64,000 nt of DNA from Druceiella hillmani (GCA_039881145.1 JAYKKI010000095.1:434001-498000), one strand, 5' to 3'; positions 1 through 12,060 are shown, numbered from the stretch's first letter. Notes: a model not told the origin generated them from the letters alone. Program-made: numbers and translations.

Positions 1-318
1 TAAATGGAAATGGCAAGAAGTATATAGCTACAATGCGAATTATCTGACTTCATACTATCTACCTCCTAGTCCTCTACGAAGTCGAAGTAATCGTTTTTCA
101 TTTAAATTTTAATTACGTCTCGCGTATTCAAAATATAGGCGAGCATAACGTATGCTTAACCTTTGATTTTTTAATAGTACATTATATTGATATATTTTTA
201 ATGAAAGAAAGAAAAAGGTTTATTATGGAAACATATTCCTGATATTCAGTTCTATATTAGAACAATTAAAGTTAACGTTAGTATTAGTTAAATTAGTATT
301 TATTATACTGAATATAAG
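1..318 (+). repeat. Outer part of left inverted arm
   Basis: It matches the reverse complement of about 4640-4935, with scattered substitutions and small indels, for example the shared stretch around GAGCATAACGT at 141-151 and its complement near 4785. The arms are clearly diverged, so the inverted structure is not recent. Confidence 0.75.
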
Positions 319-2678
319 TTATCGTTAGTATTTATTATCAAAGAAGTTACAAATTATATATTTAACTGAATATAAGTTATCGTTAGTATTTATTATCAAA
401 TGAGTTACAAATTATATATTTAACTGAACATAAGTTACCGTTAGTATTTATTATCAAAAGGAGTTATAAATTATATATTTAACTGAATATAAGTTATCGT
501 TAGTATTTATTATCAAAGGAGTTACAAATTATATATTTAACTGAATATAAGTTATCGTTAGTATTTATTATCAAAGAAGTTACAAATTATATATTTAACT
601 GAATATAAGTTATCGTTAGTATTTATTATCAAATGAGTTACAAATTATATATTTAACTGAATATAAGTTATCGTTAGTATTTATTATCAAAGAAGTTACA
701 AATTATATATTTAACTGAATATAAGTTATCGTTAGTATTTATTATCAAATGAGTTACAAATTATATATTTAACTGAACATAAGTTACCGTTAGTATTTAT
801 TATCAAAAGGAGTTACAAATTATATATTTAACTGAATATAAGTTATCGTTAGTATTTATTATCAAAGAAGTTACAAATTATATATTTAACTGAATATAAG
901 TTATCGTTAGTATTTATTATCAAAGGAGTTACAAATTATATATTTAACTGAATATAAGTTATCGTTAGTATTTATTATCAAAGGAGTTACAAATTATATA
1001 TTTAACTGAATATAAGTTATCGTTAGTATTTATTATCAAAGAAGTTACAAATTATATATTTAACTGAATATAAGTTATCGTTAGTATTTATTATCAAAGG
1101 AGTTACAAATTATATATTTAACTGAATATAAGTTATCGTTAGTATTTATTATCAAAGGAGTTACAAATTATATATTTAACTGAACATAAGTTACCGTTAG
1201 TATTTATTATCAAAAGGAGTTATGAATTATATATTTAACTGAATATAAGTTATCGTTAGTATTTATTATCAAAGGAGTTACAAATTATATATTTAACTGA
1301 ATATAAGTTATCGTTAGTATTTATTATCAAAGAAGTTACAAATTATATATTTAACTGAATATAAGTTATCGTTAGTATTTATTATCAAATGAGTTACAAA
1401 TTATATATTTAACTGAATATAAGTTATCGTTAGTATTTATTATCAAAGAAGTTACAAATTATATATTTAACTGAATATAAGTTATCGTTAGTATTTATTA
1501 TCAAATGAGTTACAAATTATATATTTAACTGAACATAAGTTACCGTTAGTATTTATTATCAAAAGGAGTTACAAATTATCTATTTAACTGAATATAAGTT
1601 ATCGTTAGTATTTATTATCAAAGAAGTTACAAATTATATATTTAACTGAATATAAGTTATCGTTAGTATTTATTATCAAAGGAGTTACAAATTATATATT
1701 TAACTGAATATAAGTTATCGTTAGTATTTATTATCAAAGAAGTTACAAATTATATATTTAACTGAATATAAGTTATCGTTAGTATTTATTATCAAATGAG
1801 TTACAAATTATATATTTAACTGAACATAAGTTACCGTTAGTATTTATTATCAAAAGGAGTTATAAATTATATATTTAACTGAATATAAGTTATCGTTAGT
1901 ATTTATTATCAAAGGAGTTACAAATTATATATTTAACTGAATATAAGTTATCGTTAGTATTTATTATCAAAGGAGTTACAAATTATATATTTAACTGAAT
2001 ATAAGTTATCGTTAGTATTTATTATCAAAGAAGTTACAAATTATATATTTAACTGAATATAAGTTATCGTTAGTATTTATTATCAAATGAGTTACAAATT
2101 ATATATTTAACTGAACATAAGTTACCGTTAGTATTTATTATCAAAAGGAGTTATAAATTATATATTTAACTGAATATAAGTTATCGTTAGTATTTATTAT
2201 CAAAGGAGTTACAAATTATATATTTAACTGAATATAAGTTATCGTTAGTATTTATTATCAAAGGAGTTACAAATTATATATTTAACTGAATATAAGTTAT
2301 CGTTAGTATTTATTATCAAAGGAGTTACAAATTATATATTTAACTGAATATAAGTTATCGTTAGTATTTATTATCAAAGGAGTTACAAATTATATATTTA
2401 ACTGAATATAAGTTATCGTTAGTATCTATTATCAAAGGAGTTACAAATTATATATTTAACTGAATATAAGTTATCGTTAGTATTTATTATCATAGGAGTT
2501 ACAAATTATATATTTAACTGAATATAAGTTATCGTTAGTATTTATTATCAAAAGAGTTACAAATTATATATTTAACTGAATATAAGTTATCGTTAGTATT
2601 TATTATCATAGGAGTTACAAATTATATATTTAACTGAATATAAGTTATCGTTAGTATTTATTATCAAAGGAGTTACAA
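319..2678 (+). repeat. 58-59 bp minisatellite, about 40 copies
   Basis: The unit starts TTATCGTTAGTATTTATTAT and ends AACTGAATATAAG, repeated head to tail about 40 times. Variants differ mainly in the middle: CAAAGAAG, CAAATGAG, CAAAGGAG, or CAAAAGGAG, which adds one base. A distinctive unit with GAACATAAGTTACCG always precedes the CAAAAGGAG form and recurs near 426, 776, 1182, 1531, 1822 and 2113, that is every 5 to 7 units. This shows amplification of multi-unit blocks. Near-identity of units suggests recent homogenisation. No coding potential is seen. Confidence 0.95.
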
Positions 2679-3005
2679 GCTATTATCGAAATTTCGATAC
2701 CAGGTCTGTAATTACAATTAAATATTTTGTTTTTAGATAGGGAATTGTTAAAAAAATATGATATGTATACTCATTTTTATAGTTTTTGATATTAAAATAG
2801 AATTATTTTCTGAAGACACAAATTTACTGACAGCATTAAATTTAAAATTATTTTAAAAACAGGTGCAAATTATTTCGACGATGGAATAAACTGAAAAATC
2901 ACTTGTTATTAATGAAGCCAAGTGTTATGGAGAAACAGTTTCTAAGCTATGTTTGATTTCATAGATTTTGATGTTTTAAAATTTAATATCTTTCAAAAGA
3001 GATAC
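2679..3005 (+). repeat. Inner part of left inverted arm
   Basis: It matches the reverse complement of about 4272-4618. Anchors include the segment containing ACCAGGTCTGTAATTACA (2700-2717) and the one around AAGTGTTATGGAGAAACAGT (2921-2940). It lies on the far side of the minisatellite from the outer arm, so the satellite interrupts an otherwise continuous left arm. Confidence 0.75.
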
Positions 3006-3350
3006 CATAAGAAAATATATCTTAAGTTTTAATATAATTTTAAACGACAATTTCTTCCCTTTTCAAATTTCATTACGATAATACCTAAATTGAAAGACTT
3101 TTGATGTTGTAACGTACAAGCAAACAGAGAACCGCGAAAAGATGATAAGGATTTCGTTTTTCGCCGTTAGGGCTGCGGCACCCTAAAGACGTGATCTATT
3201 AAATAACATTCAAGTTACGTATACACATAAACGGTTACTGCTCAGGTCTACATTAAGTACATGTGTTAATTTCACATTTATTGCAAATAATAAATTTAGG
3301 AAAATCCGTTTGATTAAAAAAAAATATAGAATTAATATGAACGATGAACG

Positions 3351-3413
3351 ATCATATCAACAAAACCCTTCTGGGGGATCATATCAACAAAACCCTTCAT
3401 ATCAACAAAACCC
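3351..3413 (+). repeat. Short tandem repeat, three copies
   Basis: ATCATATCAACAAAACCC occurs twice, separated by TTCTGGGGG, then a third copy lacking the first bases follows directly. In one frame it encodes repeated SYQQNP, but the frame is short and ends in a hydrophobic run with no recognisable domain. Confidence 0.85.
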
Positions 3414-3863
3414 ATTCAAAATATGTTACATCTGCTTATTTATCCTGTTACAGCTTTCTTATGCTATGGATGCAGATATTCTACTAAACAAATGGTTTAT
3501 AATTACAAGCATTTTAAATTGGCTGTCCGTTTTTCATATTTTTGATGTAGCTTAAAATGGAAACGCTTGCAATGGAAAATTTAATCTCGATTGACCTGAA
3601 TTTTCTAAATTTAAATCTATTTTCGTACTTCGGTTTTAAAATGGTTTGCGTCAGTGTCAGGCAGATTAACAGTAAATTACGTCGAAAAAGAAACGTTTTT
3701 GGTTATAATATTAGGGATGCGTATAAGTTAGTTAATTTTTTTAATATTACCATTTTGTCAGCTGTTATGGTTAAATTGAAGATAATCAGTCTAATAGTAG
3801 CATTATTTAGGGTCAAATTCATTCGATATTATTAAAGTATTATACTATATAAAAAAAATGGAA

Positions 3864-3886
3864 AGCGGAAAATTTAATTTTCCGCT
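3864..3886. repeat. Perfect short palindrome
   Basis: AGCGGAAAATT, one T, then AATTTTCCGCT: 11 bp arms with a single-base loop, inside the foldback loop. It could form a small cruciform or mark an old element end. No terminator or RNA function can be inferred. Confidence 0.85.
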
Positions 3887-4055
3887 CTTCATATAAATGG
3901 TGAAATATGATGAAACCGCATTCGTAACAACTTTGCTGGCTACGAATTGATTACACGGCCACAGTTAAAACAAACATTCTTATGTCATTTAACACAGTAT
4001 ATTCATGAAGACGCATATAATTGTCATTAAGCTCACAACTTGCACGAACTGTAGA

Positions 4056-4060
<5 letters not shown>

Positions 4061-4127
<67 letters not shown>

Positions 4128-4152
4128 ATAAATATATATAAATATATATATA

Positions 4153-4198
<46 letters not shown>

Positions 4199-4228
4199 AA
4201 CATGTATGTATATTTATATATATATTTT
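4061..4228. repeat. (TA)n microsatellite with TTTATA interruptions
   Basis: Almost pure TA dinucleotides interrupted by AATATA and TTTATA. The frame running through it (Tyr-Ile repeats) is an artefact. Confidence 0.95.
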
Positions 4229-4271
4229 CTAAGTTGAAAACCTACACATCAAATTTGACAAAAAAAGAAAT

Positions 4272-4933
4272 TGAAAATTATGAGCATGAGCAGTGCACTT
4301 AAGATAATAAATTTTAAAACATAAAAATCTATGAAATCAAACATAGCTTAGAAACTGTTTCTACATAACACTTGGCTACATTAATAACATGTGATTTTTC
4401 AGGTAATTCCATCGTCGAAATAATTTACACCTGTTTTTAAAATAATTTTAAATTTAATGCTGTCAATAAAGAATGTTGTGCCCTCACAAATTATATTCTA
4501 TTTTAATATCATAAACTATAAAAATGATTATATATATTATACTTTTTTAACAATTCCATACCTATAAACATAATATTTAATTGTAATTACAGACCTGGTA
4601 TAGAAATTTCGATAATAGCTTGTAACTCCTTTGGTAATAAATGTGAACTATTACTAACGTTAACTTTAATTATTCTAATATTGAACTGAATATCAGGAAT
4701 ATGTTTCCATTATAAACATTTTTTTTTCTTTCATTCAAAATATATCAATATAGTGTACTATTAAGAAATCAAAGGTTAAGCAAACGTTATGCTCGCCATA
4801 CCTTGGATACGTCAAACGTAATTCAAATTTAAATGAAAAACGATTACTTTAACTTCGTAGAGGACGAGAAGGTAGGTAGTATGAAGTCAGATAATTCGCA
4901 TTTCAGCTATATATTTCTTGCATTTCCATTTAC

Positions 4934-4935
<2 letters not shown>
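4272..4935 (-). repeat. Right inverted arm
   Basis: Reverse complement of the left arm with the minisatellite reduced to one diverged unit at about 4619-4671. The arm ends directly against a (TA)n tract. The missing array on this side shows that the satellite expanded in the left arm only, or collapsed here. Confidence 0.75.
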
Positions 4936-4992
<57 letters not shown>

Positions 4993-5030
4993 CATACATA
5001 CATACATACACACACAGATATATGTGTATG
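4933..5030. repeat. (TA)n / (CATA)n microsatellite
   Basis: TA repeats grading into CATACATACATA and CACACACA, immediately outside the right foldback arm. Confidence 0.95.
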
Positions 5031-6080
5031 AAGTGTTTATTTAGTATATTGATATTACTATTTTTTGTAGAACAACGTACATGTTTTTTAATTAAAAATT
5101 AATAAGATACATAAATAATTATTCTAAATCCACTAATTTAGGATCAATCATTAATTTTGAACAGCATTCATTGATATAAGCATTCGGTTAAAATTCTATA
5201 GTTTTCGACGTATGTATAAGTAATTCCGTCACAAATTCACAGCTATTTTACTAAATGTTGACCATAATTTAACTGGATGAAAGTATTTGTAACTTTTACT
5301 AAACTTATAATGCAAAATCCATAATATTATTCAGTATAAATCCAAATAAAACTATGAAAATTAGTAGACACGAAGTTAAGGAAAATATTCTAGGAAGCCA
5401 AAAAAGACCCCAGCTTGACTGACATAATACAAAATAATTTCAAAAAAAGGTGAGAGGATACTTTCGTTATGAAAATTAAATTTATAATACATATGATAAT
5501 GGGAAGCTGGAAAGAGATCGAAAATATATTTCAAGTCTTCTATAAACATTTAATGAAACAGAATGAGTCGTGTAATACGTTAAATATTGTTAATTTATAA
5601 CTGACCCGGTGTTGCAAATAGACGGCAACTAAAATGTATTATATTTAAATAATTATGTATAAATTATACCTGAAATAAATTATAATTTTTTTATTTACCA
5701 ATTAAGTATAAAATTCTAATAAGTAATAAAGACTCTAGTAAGACTACAATCTCAAGCTGAGGTACCCAATTAAACGAATTTCATTTCTGTCATTTGAAAT
5801 ATAACTTCTTGAAAGCCTGTTAAACCAGGTAACCACAAGGTTAGGCAACTACAGTGAAAACCCTCGATCCAAGCGTAAAAACATATTGACGATAATCAAC
5901 ACAAAATTTGAAAAATTTGACATACAAGTGGATTATAAATATTAGTTTCATTCCTGTATATTTTTAAAAGTTTAGGAGGAAGCAACATAATCCGCTACTT
6001 CAGGAAACGAAGAATACAAGAATAAAAGATTAGAAAAATAATGCCTCATTCCACTAAACTATATATTAATATACAACAGT
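5031..6080. other. AT-rich stretch without recognisable features
   Basis: Stops are frequent in all frames, and no repeat shared with the rest of the window was noticed. Confidence 0.5.
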
Positions 6081-6236
<156 letters not shown>

Positions 6237-6239
6237 GTG

Positions 6240-6530
6240 TTTATACCTTCATCCCAAATGCCGAAGCTGCAAATATGAATAATTTTTACAAAGTTTCTGT
6301 AAATAATTATAACTAAGGACACAGTCACCTGCGTAAAATAGAACAAAACTAATTAACAATACGAGATGATTTAAAGCTTGTGTTCATGACGAAACTGGCT
6401 TTCACTAAACATATTATCAAGTTTGAAAGACTGTAGCCGTTATGTGCTCTCGCCGGTCTTATGGCAACTTATAAGCAGGTGCCACTTTCCACCAGGAATC
6501 AAGTTTTCTTTGAGATTTTATTTGTCACAT
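6240..6530 (+). repeat. Dispersed repeat, copy 1 (pair with 11775-12060)
   Basis: Shares the order and spacing of several anchors with 11775-12060: AAATATGAATAA, GCGTAAAATAGAACA, GATTTAAAGCTTG, ATTATCAAGTT and GCAACTTATAA. Identity looks moderate with small indels. Class unknown; no coding sequence seen. Confidence 0.7.
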
Positions 6531-7085
6531 CGCCAGACGAGGGCTTTACCCTGGCAAAGAAATGAGGCGTAAAATCCAAAAATATGGAAAATTATTGGGC
6601 TTACTTTTTCAATAGATGTTGTAGAAAGAGTTTGAGATTAATTTGTACCCAAAAAAATGTACAACTTTGTCGATATACATTGCTGTATTTTATTTCAATC
6701 TTGAGAATTCTTAACGTGTCTGGAAGTTGAAAATGTTTTCTTTATATATAAAGATGACACACAATTTTTATTTAGACAAAATTTAATCAAATCTAATAAT
6801 TTCGGGACATTATTAATTATACCTTTTTATACTACCTTTTTATACTTTACTTTACTTAATTTTACTTTTACTAGCTGCGGGGGAAAGGTGAATATTATAA
6901 TAAAGTGATTTCATAATTTTCAATTGATTTGGTGCTTGTATACCTATAAGTAGTAGTAATGCACTCCAAAAAATCTAATAAATCTTGCCACCCATTTAAA
7001 ATATTGACATAATTCCGATGACACGATATCCATATATGAAAACATTGCACGGTAATATTGCTTGCTAAAAGTTCAGTGACAGCGC

Positions 7086-7544
7086 ACGTTTCCATTAAAT
7101 TTCAAAAAGAAAGACGTGGAAACAACAATCCTTCCAACACTTTCCTACGAATGGCAAAAGTTAACATTTACTGATCGTATAATAAAAAACATACAGATAT
7201 TTCAAAGCGGAGCCGAGAGAAGTATGCTAGGCATAAAAATAAGTGATTGCCTTAAAATTACCGATATTAGAGAGAACTGAAGTAACCGAGGCCGCCGAAC
7301 CCGCTTGCAAACTCAAATGAAGATGAGCGGGGTCTATGGCTCGAGTCGGCGACGTTAGAGCGAGCGAGTGCTGCACTGGTGTCCAGGCGAACACAGCAAG
7401 CCGCGGGGGCGTCCGCGCACCTGCTGGAGCGATAACGTGAAGACCATCACAGGACCGACCTGGATCAGACTAGCCACCGATAGACCCGGTTGGAGAAGAA
7501 GGGGGGAGGCCTTTGCTCAAAAATGGATTCTCGAATATCGTTAA
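7086..7544 (+). pseudogene. RTE-type LINE, 3' end of reverse transcriptase ORF (decayed)
   Basis: Conceptual translation gives the C-terminal part typical of RTE-clade non-LTR retrotransposons. A segment reading ILPTLSYEW aligns with the family's usual LPALTYG-type motif. It is followed by AERSMLGIKISD (usual AMERSMLGIKxSD), then EVTEAAEPACKLK and AGSMARV (usual WAGHMAR), and finally RGRPRTCWSDNVK and GPTWIRLATDR. The ORF ends at a TAA at 7542-7544. Decay shows as a frameshift near 7270-7280, a second frame change near 7335-7350, and two in-frame TGA codons where Trp is expected in KLKWRWAG. The high GC of 7260-7510 is thus fossil LINE coding sequence, not a host promoter. The rest of the element upstream is lost or unrecognisable. 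Confidence 0.8.
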
Positions 7545-9365
7545 CTTAAAATAAAATAGTTTATTTCACGTAAAATTTAATACAGAATATCGATGTACGT
7601 AGTCTTCAAATTTATTAAAGTTAATTTCATTGCAACTAATATTATTCAGATGGAGTTAGCTGGAATTCGTATAGCTTTAATAGGGAACTAATTTGGGAAT
7701 TTGGTCTTGACATTTTTGAAATGGTTGATGTTTGAATATCTTTTTTCTTTAATTATATTGTTTATTTATATAAATTTATATTTTATTGAAGTATATTTTA
7801 ATAACAGCACATTGAACACATCGAAACGTGAAATCGTATATTATTGTATATGCGATTTGCATATTTGTAGTGCGTAAAATGATATTATGGGGATAAAAGG
7901 CTTATTATAATTATTATAATCTATGTTTACAATAAGATAGATCGGGCCAGTACGCTAGTAATATTTAAAAATGCAAAAGTAGGACTTGATACTTTACAGA
8001 TGACCACGGTGAGAAAATTAAATTTTGAGTTATTAAATAATTATTTATATTATTATTATTAAATTATTCAAGGACAATTTTAATAAAGAAGAAGGTTTAT
8101 AAAGACTCAAAAACCCTTTACCTTTTCATCCATGTTACCTTCACTAACATGATTATTATCCTCTCTTCTCTTGCACATATTACATAGTTAACCCAAAGTA
8201 AGCCCGAGGCACACATTGCGGGCGCACAGCTACTGGGCATGCTCTTTGTTGTCATAATGTTAAAACAAGTCACTGGTATCGTACAAGAGTACGCTTAATA
8301 ACAATTACATGCATCTGTATTAATATCCTATGCTGAAAAATTTATGAATATTGGCTTTAAATGCAACCGCATAATTAAATCATAGCCTGGAAACGTGCTA
8401 CAGGGTGTCAATTCATTAAATTTTTTTTTTATAAAGTGAGGAATATTTCGTTTTAATTTGAGAAAGACAAATTGAATATCGAAAAATGTATTATTTTTAG
8501 TAACAGCTAATATATTTAAAAACAAATTCTCTTAATACTACGAACTAACTATAATTCAACAAAAATAGTGTAAAATTGTAAAAAAAAATGGTATAAACTC
8601 GTAAGACTAAAGACTGTTTTTTTGGCATTACTAATTAATAGATTCTTGATTTTTGTTTTACCCGTATTGGTTTTAATATCTAATATATTTAATTTTTCAC
8701 GAATTTGAACTGTTTGTTAAAAACAAAAAATTCTCGAATCGTCATATATTTCATATTAATCCATAACTTTCAATTAATTTTAAAAATCTGAATCAAGTAT
8801 TTTAATTCAATAAAAATACTTTCCAAAAACAATATCAGTTCAAAATTGAATCTGAAGATTACTTAAAAAGTATAAAAGGAGTAATTGCGTCCGACACGAA
8901 TTTCGAATCCATTTATTTGTCAATGGAAGCCCATCCTTGATAAATGATCCATACCTGGATATGATTAACTTAATCCTTTAAGCCTTTAACTTAAATATGT
9001 CGTTATCAACTGTAACTGATGGGAAATGACCCGAGCTATTCTGATCGCAAAATGTAAATTTATATCAGAGTTTACAAAATGCAAATTCATTGCACTTAGA
9101 TCTTCCACAGTTAAGCCTTTCAACTTTTTACACCAAATCGAAAAATCTATTGCCAGTACGAAAACCAGATAGCCGACATGCAATACAGCAGTCGCATCAA
9201 ATGCTTTGCAACTGTCAATCTTGCATTTAGTAGAATATCTAGCGCGAAGATTTCGATCGTTTGTCTGTTATGCTTCTAAAGCGGTTTGAATAGGTAGGCA
9301 AAATTGTAGCTGACAATATGAACCTCTTCCTTTTCACAATTAACTGGTAGATTTCTTAGATTTCT
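7545..9365. other. AT-rich stretch, no clear gene
   Basis: A minus-strand frame of about 80 codons ends at 8986 and is longer than expected for this base composition. It contains AFDATAVLH and LKGLTVEDLSAM but resembles no family I recognise. Nothing else noteworthy was seen. Confidence 0.4.
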
Positions 9366-9366
9366 T

Positions 9367-9390
9367 ATATATATATATATACATATATAA
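9367..9390. repeat. Short (TA)n tract
   Basis: About 11 TA units with one C interruption. Confidence 0.9.
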
Positions 9391-9990
9391 TTTTAAAAAA
9401 ATTTGATCAAACTCATATTCTACACGGACAGGGGAAAGTCAATGTTCTAATTCGGGGCCATTTCTTTTTATTTCTTTGCATTTACTATTACTACCGCTGA
9501 GCATTTATTAAAAGAAGTTATGCTCACTGTTGCCTTATACAAGAGTTTATATCAAAATGTTGTGCTTTGTTCACTCTCGAGATCTCTACCATAATATAGA
9601 TGCTCTACTTAAATGGAGTCACACGAATAAATTATTTCTTAACACGAATAAATGCTGAATTATATGTTATTATGATATATGTGTCCTTATCAATCTTAAT
9701 TACGATAATGGCACTAGCTTGTTACATTGTTGGATTGAAGTGACAGCTTTTGGATATAAGATTCAACAATATTTCATACGTCGCTCAGATTTCCCAATCG
9801 TCTCTTTGATTTTCATTTATTCCATAAAATGCACGGGATCTTATCAAACGAGTATTACATTAGATCTCAGTAAGATAAAGTTAGCATCCATTATATGAAG
9901 TCAACGAAAATATAAAATAGTATCATGCTTGAAACGTTCAACAATATCTTTAAGCTAGTTATGTAAAAATAATATGAATACTTGAATTTC

Positions 9991-10029
9991 AAGTAAAAAC
10001 GCTCAATGTTGAGTGTTTCCCTTTTACTT
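9991..10029. repeat. Imperfect hairpin
   Basis: AAGTAAAA...TTTTACTT encloses AAACGCTCAA/TTGAGTGTTT, with one mismatch in the inner stem and small bulges. It lies about 130 bp upstream of the hairpin-plus-tail element and does not share its sequence. Confidence 0.6.
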
Positions 10030-10146
10030 CTTTCATCGTTGATATGACATTTGCCCCAAATTTCATAGAATAGTTTTCTAATTTTCCATAAAATAGTATA
10101 TTATTAATTTTATTTATTAATTCTTTATTTTTAACCATAATTTACA

Positions 10147-10157
10147 GATTTCCAATT
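10147..10157 (+). repeat. Target-site duplication, left copy
   Basis: GATTTCCAATT occurs directly before the element and again at 10434-10444 directly after its tail. An exact 11 bp match at both boundaries supports insertion of 10158-10433 as one unit. Confidence 0.75.
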
Positions 10158-10433
10158 CACAATTAAATTAAACTACGTGATGTAGTATTATTTCTACTTT
10201 CTTTGAGTTCTTTACCACAACCTAGGTTTCGTTGCATTACATCTTCTGGTTGGTTATTAGAAAAGATGAAATTTTGAAAGATCTTTGCTAATAGCCCACC
10301 TGAAGATGTTGTAATACAACGAAACCTAGGTCGTGGTAAAGAAATGAAAGAAAGTAGAAATAATACTACATCACGTAGTTTCATTTAATTGTGAAAGATG
10401 AATTTCTACAAAATTAACGCCAAATATATTCAT
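10158..10433 (+). mobile_element. Hairpin-plus-tail element, full copy 1
   Basis: The element starts CACAATTAAATTAAACTACG and is self-complementary to about 10393, where it reads back to TTTAATTGTG. The two halves would fold into one long hairpin containing ACCTAGGT and the GATGTAGTATTATTTCTACT block. A non-palindromic tail of about 40 bp follows, ending AACGCCAAATATATTCA. Exact 11 bp direct repeats flank the whole 276 bp. There is no coding capacity, so it must be mobilised in trans. The tail and the long target duplication are not typical of classical MITEs; the class is unresolved. Confidence 0.8.
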
Positions 10434-10444
10434 GATTTCCAATT
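10434..10444 (+). repeat. Target-site duplication, right copy
   Basis: Second copy of GATTTCCAATT, immediately after the element's tail. Confidence 0.75.
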
Positions 10445-11770
10445 CGTCAAACATATGAAGAAGTTTAACGTTATATATGTTTCTTTTCAAAATATAGAGA
10501 TGTCATTATAATATATTCGTAGTTAAAGAGAATATATTCCAGACTGATGATTTGAAATTCTTGTTTTTTCATTAGATTTCTTTTGTTAAATCGTTGTTTA
10601 TTTTCTTTGTGACGACGATTTGGGGATCTTTAAATCATCGCTATATGTATGGAAAACTAATAAATCATATAAAAATAAATCGAAAGATTTTGTGAGCGAT
10701 GATTTGGGAATAAATTTTATTTATTTTGCGATGGCTGTAATGGACGTCAAAGTCGCTATAAGCTCGCGTAAGTGTCTTGATACTGTAGCCACCCAAGTAT
10801 ACGATCAAAGAACAAGATTTTAAATTCTATCTTAATAAAGTGGTTTCCAATTTTATGTCCGTTCCAGACTATTATATGATGGTTAGTGCTCTATATTGTA
10901 TGCTAGTTTATATATGTACGAGGGTAGGTTAAAAATGTTGCGGACAGGGGTAGAGGGAATGTCAAGAAAATCGTGGGGAAATTTTTACGTTTACTATTTA
11001 TGCTTCCTTCACCCTAATACATATCTCTTCATCTTTATTTATCGATTCATTTATTTAAACCCTTAAAAAATGTTTTCGCTTTTTATTTGAAATAAGCTAA
11101 AATAGCAGACTTTTCTACCTTCATTGATATTTATTCAATCATATTTTTTGAATTCGGTAGCAACACGGCAAAAGTCAAATCTTTCATAGTTCCTAATTTC
11201 ATAACTATATTTATGTCAGTCCAACCGTACATCACGGTGTCATAACTCTTTCGATTTAAATCTGGTAGTAATGTAATTTTACAGTACACAATTAAATCAA
11301 TTACCGCATTATATAAAAGTAAGAAAAATAGAATTTTTTACTAAAAATAAAAAAGACGTGAGGTACCATGGGATACCAGACAGCAGCAAAAATTCTTATC
11401 CGTCACACGTAAAGTTAAATTTTTAATTGATAATTAATATAATTTATCATCGATACAGTAATTATTAAAAGAAATTTCTATAAACACTTTTCGAATTATC
11501 CATCACATAATAAAAACACTTACAGAAAGTCATATGTAAGAGGTCACAATGCTTGTATTGCTGTCTTGAATAATTAAACGCAATTGAAATTTCAATGACA
11601 TAGAACTATCACAACTTTCTAACCAGGAGGAAAGCGATACGAAGTCAAATAAAATAAGCATTTGCTCTATACATCTCTTCTCAGCAAACGTTCCCTTAAA
11701 ATATATATCTCTAAATTAAATATATGAAAATATTTCGCTATTACATGGAAGTTTCATTTGTGCAGTGTTA
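10445..11770. other. AT-rich stretch without recognisable gene
   Basis: A frame at 10620-10823 does not begin at ATG and matches nothing I know. No repeats shared with other parts of the window were noticed. Confidence 0.45.
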
Positions 11771-11774
11771 ATTT

Positions 11775-12060
11775 CGCCGTGCTGACTGCCAAAGCCACAA
11801 ATATGAATAACGTTCACCAAGTTTTTGTTTAAATGGCAATTGAGGTGCTTAGGTACCGGCGTAAAATAGAACATAATTAAATAATAAAACGAAATGATTT
11901 AAAGCTTGTTTTCACAACGAATCTTGCCTTTGCTAAGAACATTATCAAGTTCAAAACATTGAAGTTGTTTATGTAAACTCACCAGTTTAGTGCGCAACTT
12001 ATAAATAGGCGCCATTTTACATCAGAATTCAAGTTTTTTCGTAGTTTTATTTATTAGTGA
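11775..12060 (+). repeat. Dispersed repeat, copy 2 (pair with 6240-6530)
   Basis: Same anchors in the same order as 6240-6530, including GCGTAAAATAGAACATAATT and GATTTAAAGCTTGT, with substitutions throughout. No terminal structure was identified. Confidence 0.7.

Larger units (their letters stand above)
3006..4271. other. Central loop of the foldback-like element, no gene recognised
   Basis: Unique AT-rich sequence with a short 18 bp repeat (3351-3413), a palindrome (3864-3886) and a (TA)n tract (4061-4228). Two consecutive short frames at 3310-3555 and 3557-3835 resemble no family I know. The first starts at a non-ATG codon and is partly made of the 18 bp repeat. I do not call either a gene. 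Confidence 0.5.
1..4935. mobile_element. Foldback-like element with long inverted arms
   Basis: The first bases of the window (TAAATGGAAATGGCAAGAAG) reappear reverse-complemented at 4916-4935, and similarity continues inward for about 650 bp on the right and about 645 bp plus an inserted satellite on the left. This gives arm, loop, arm, with the loop at about 3006-4271. Long inverted arms holding tandem subrepeats are the hallmark of Drosophila FB and Galileo foldback elements. I see no transposase in the loop, so this would be a non-autonomous copy. The left end touches the window edge, so the true outer boundary and any target duplication are not visible. An ordinary inverted duplication remains possible. 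Confidence 0.6.

Noticed and set aside
319..2678. CRISPR array
   Set aside because: The units are contiguous with no unique spacers, and the whole context is eukaryotic.
6895..7095. Minus-strand frame starting next to the GC-rich island, considered as a gene with a CpG promoter
   Set aside because: The island is RTE LINE coding sequence on the plus strand, and the minus frame has no recognisable domain.
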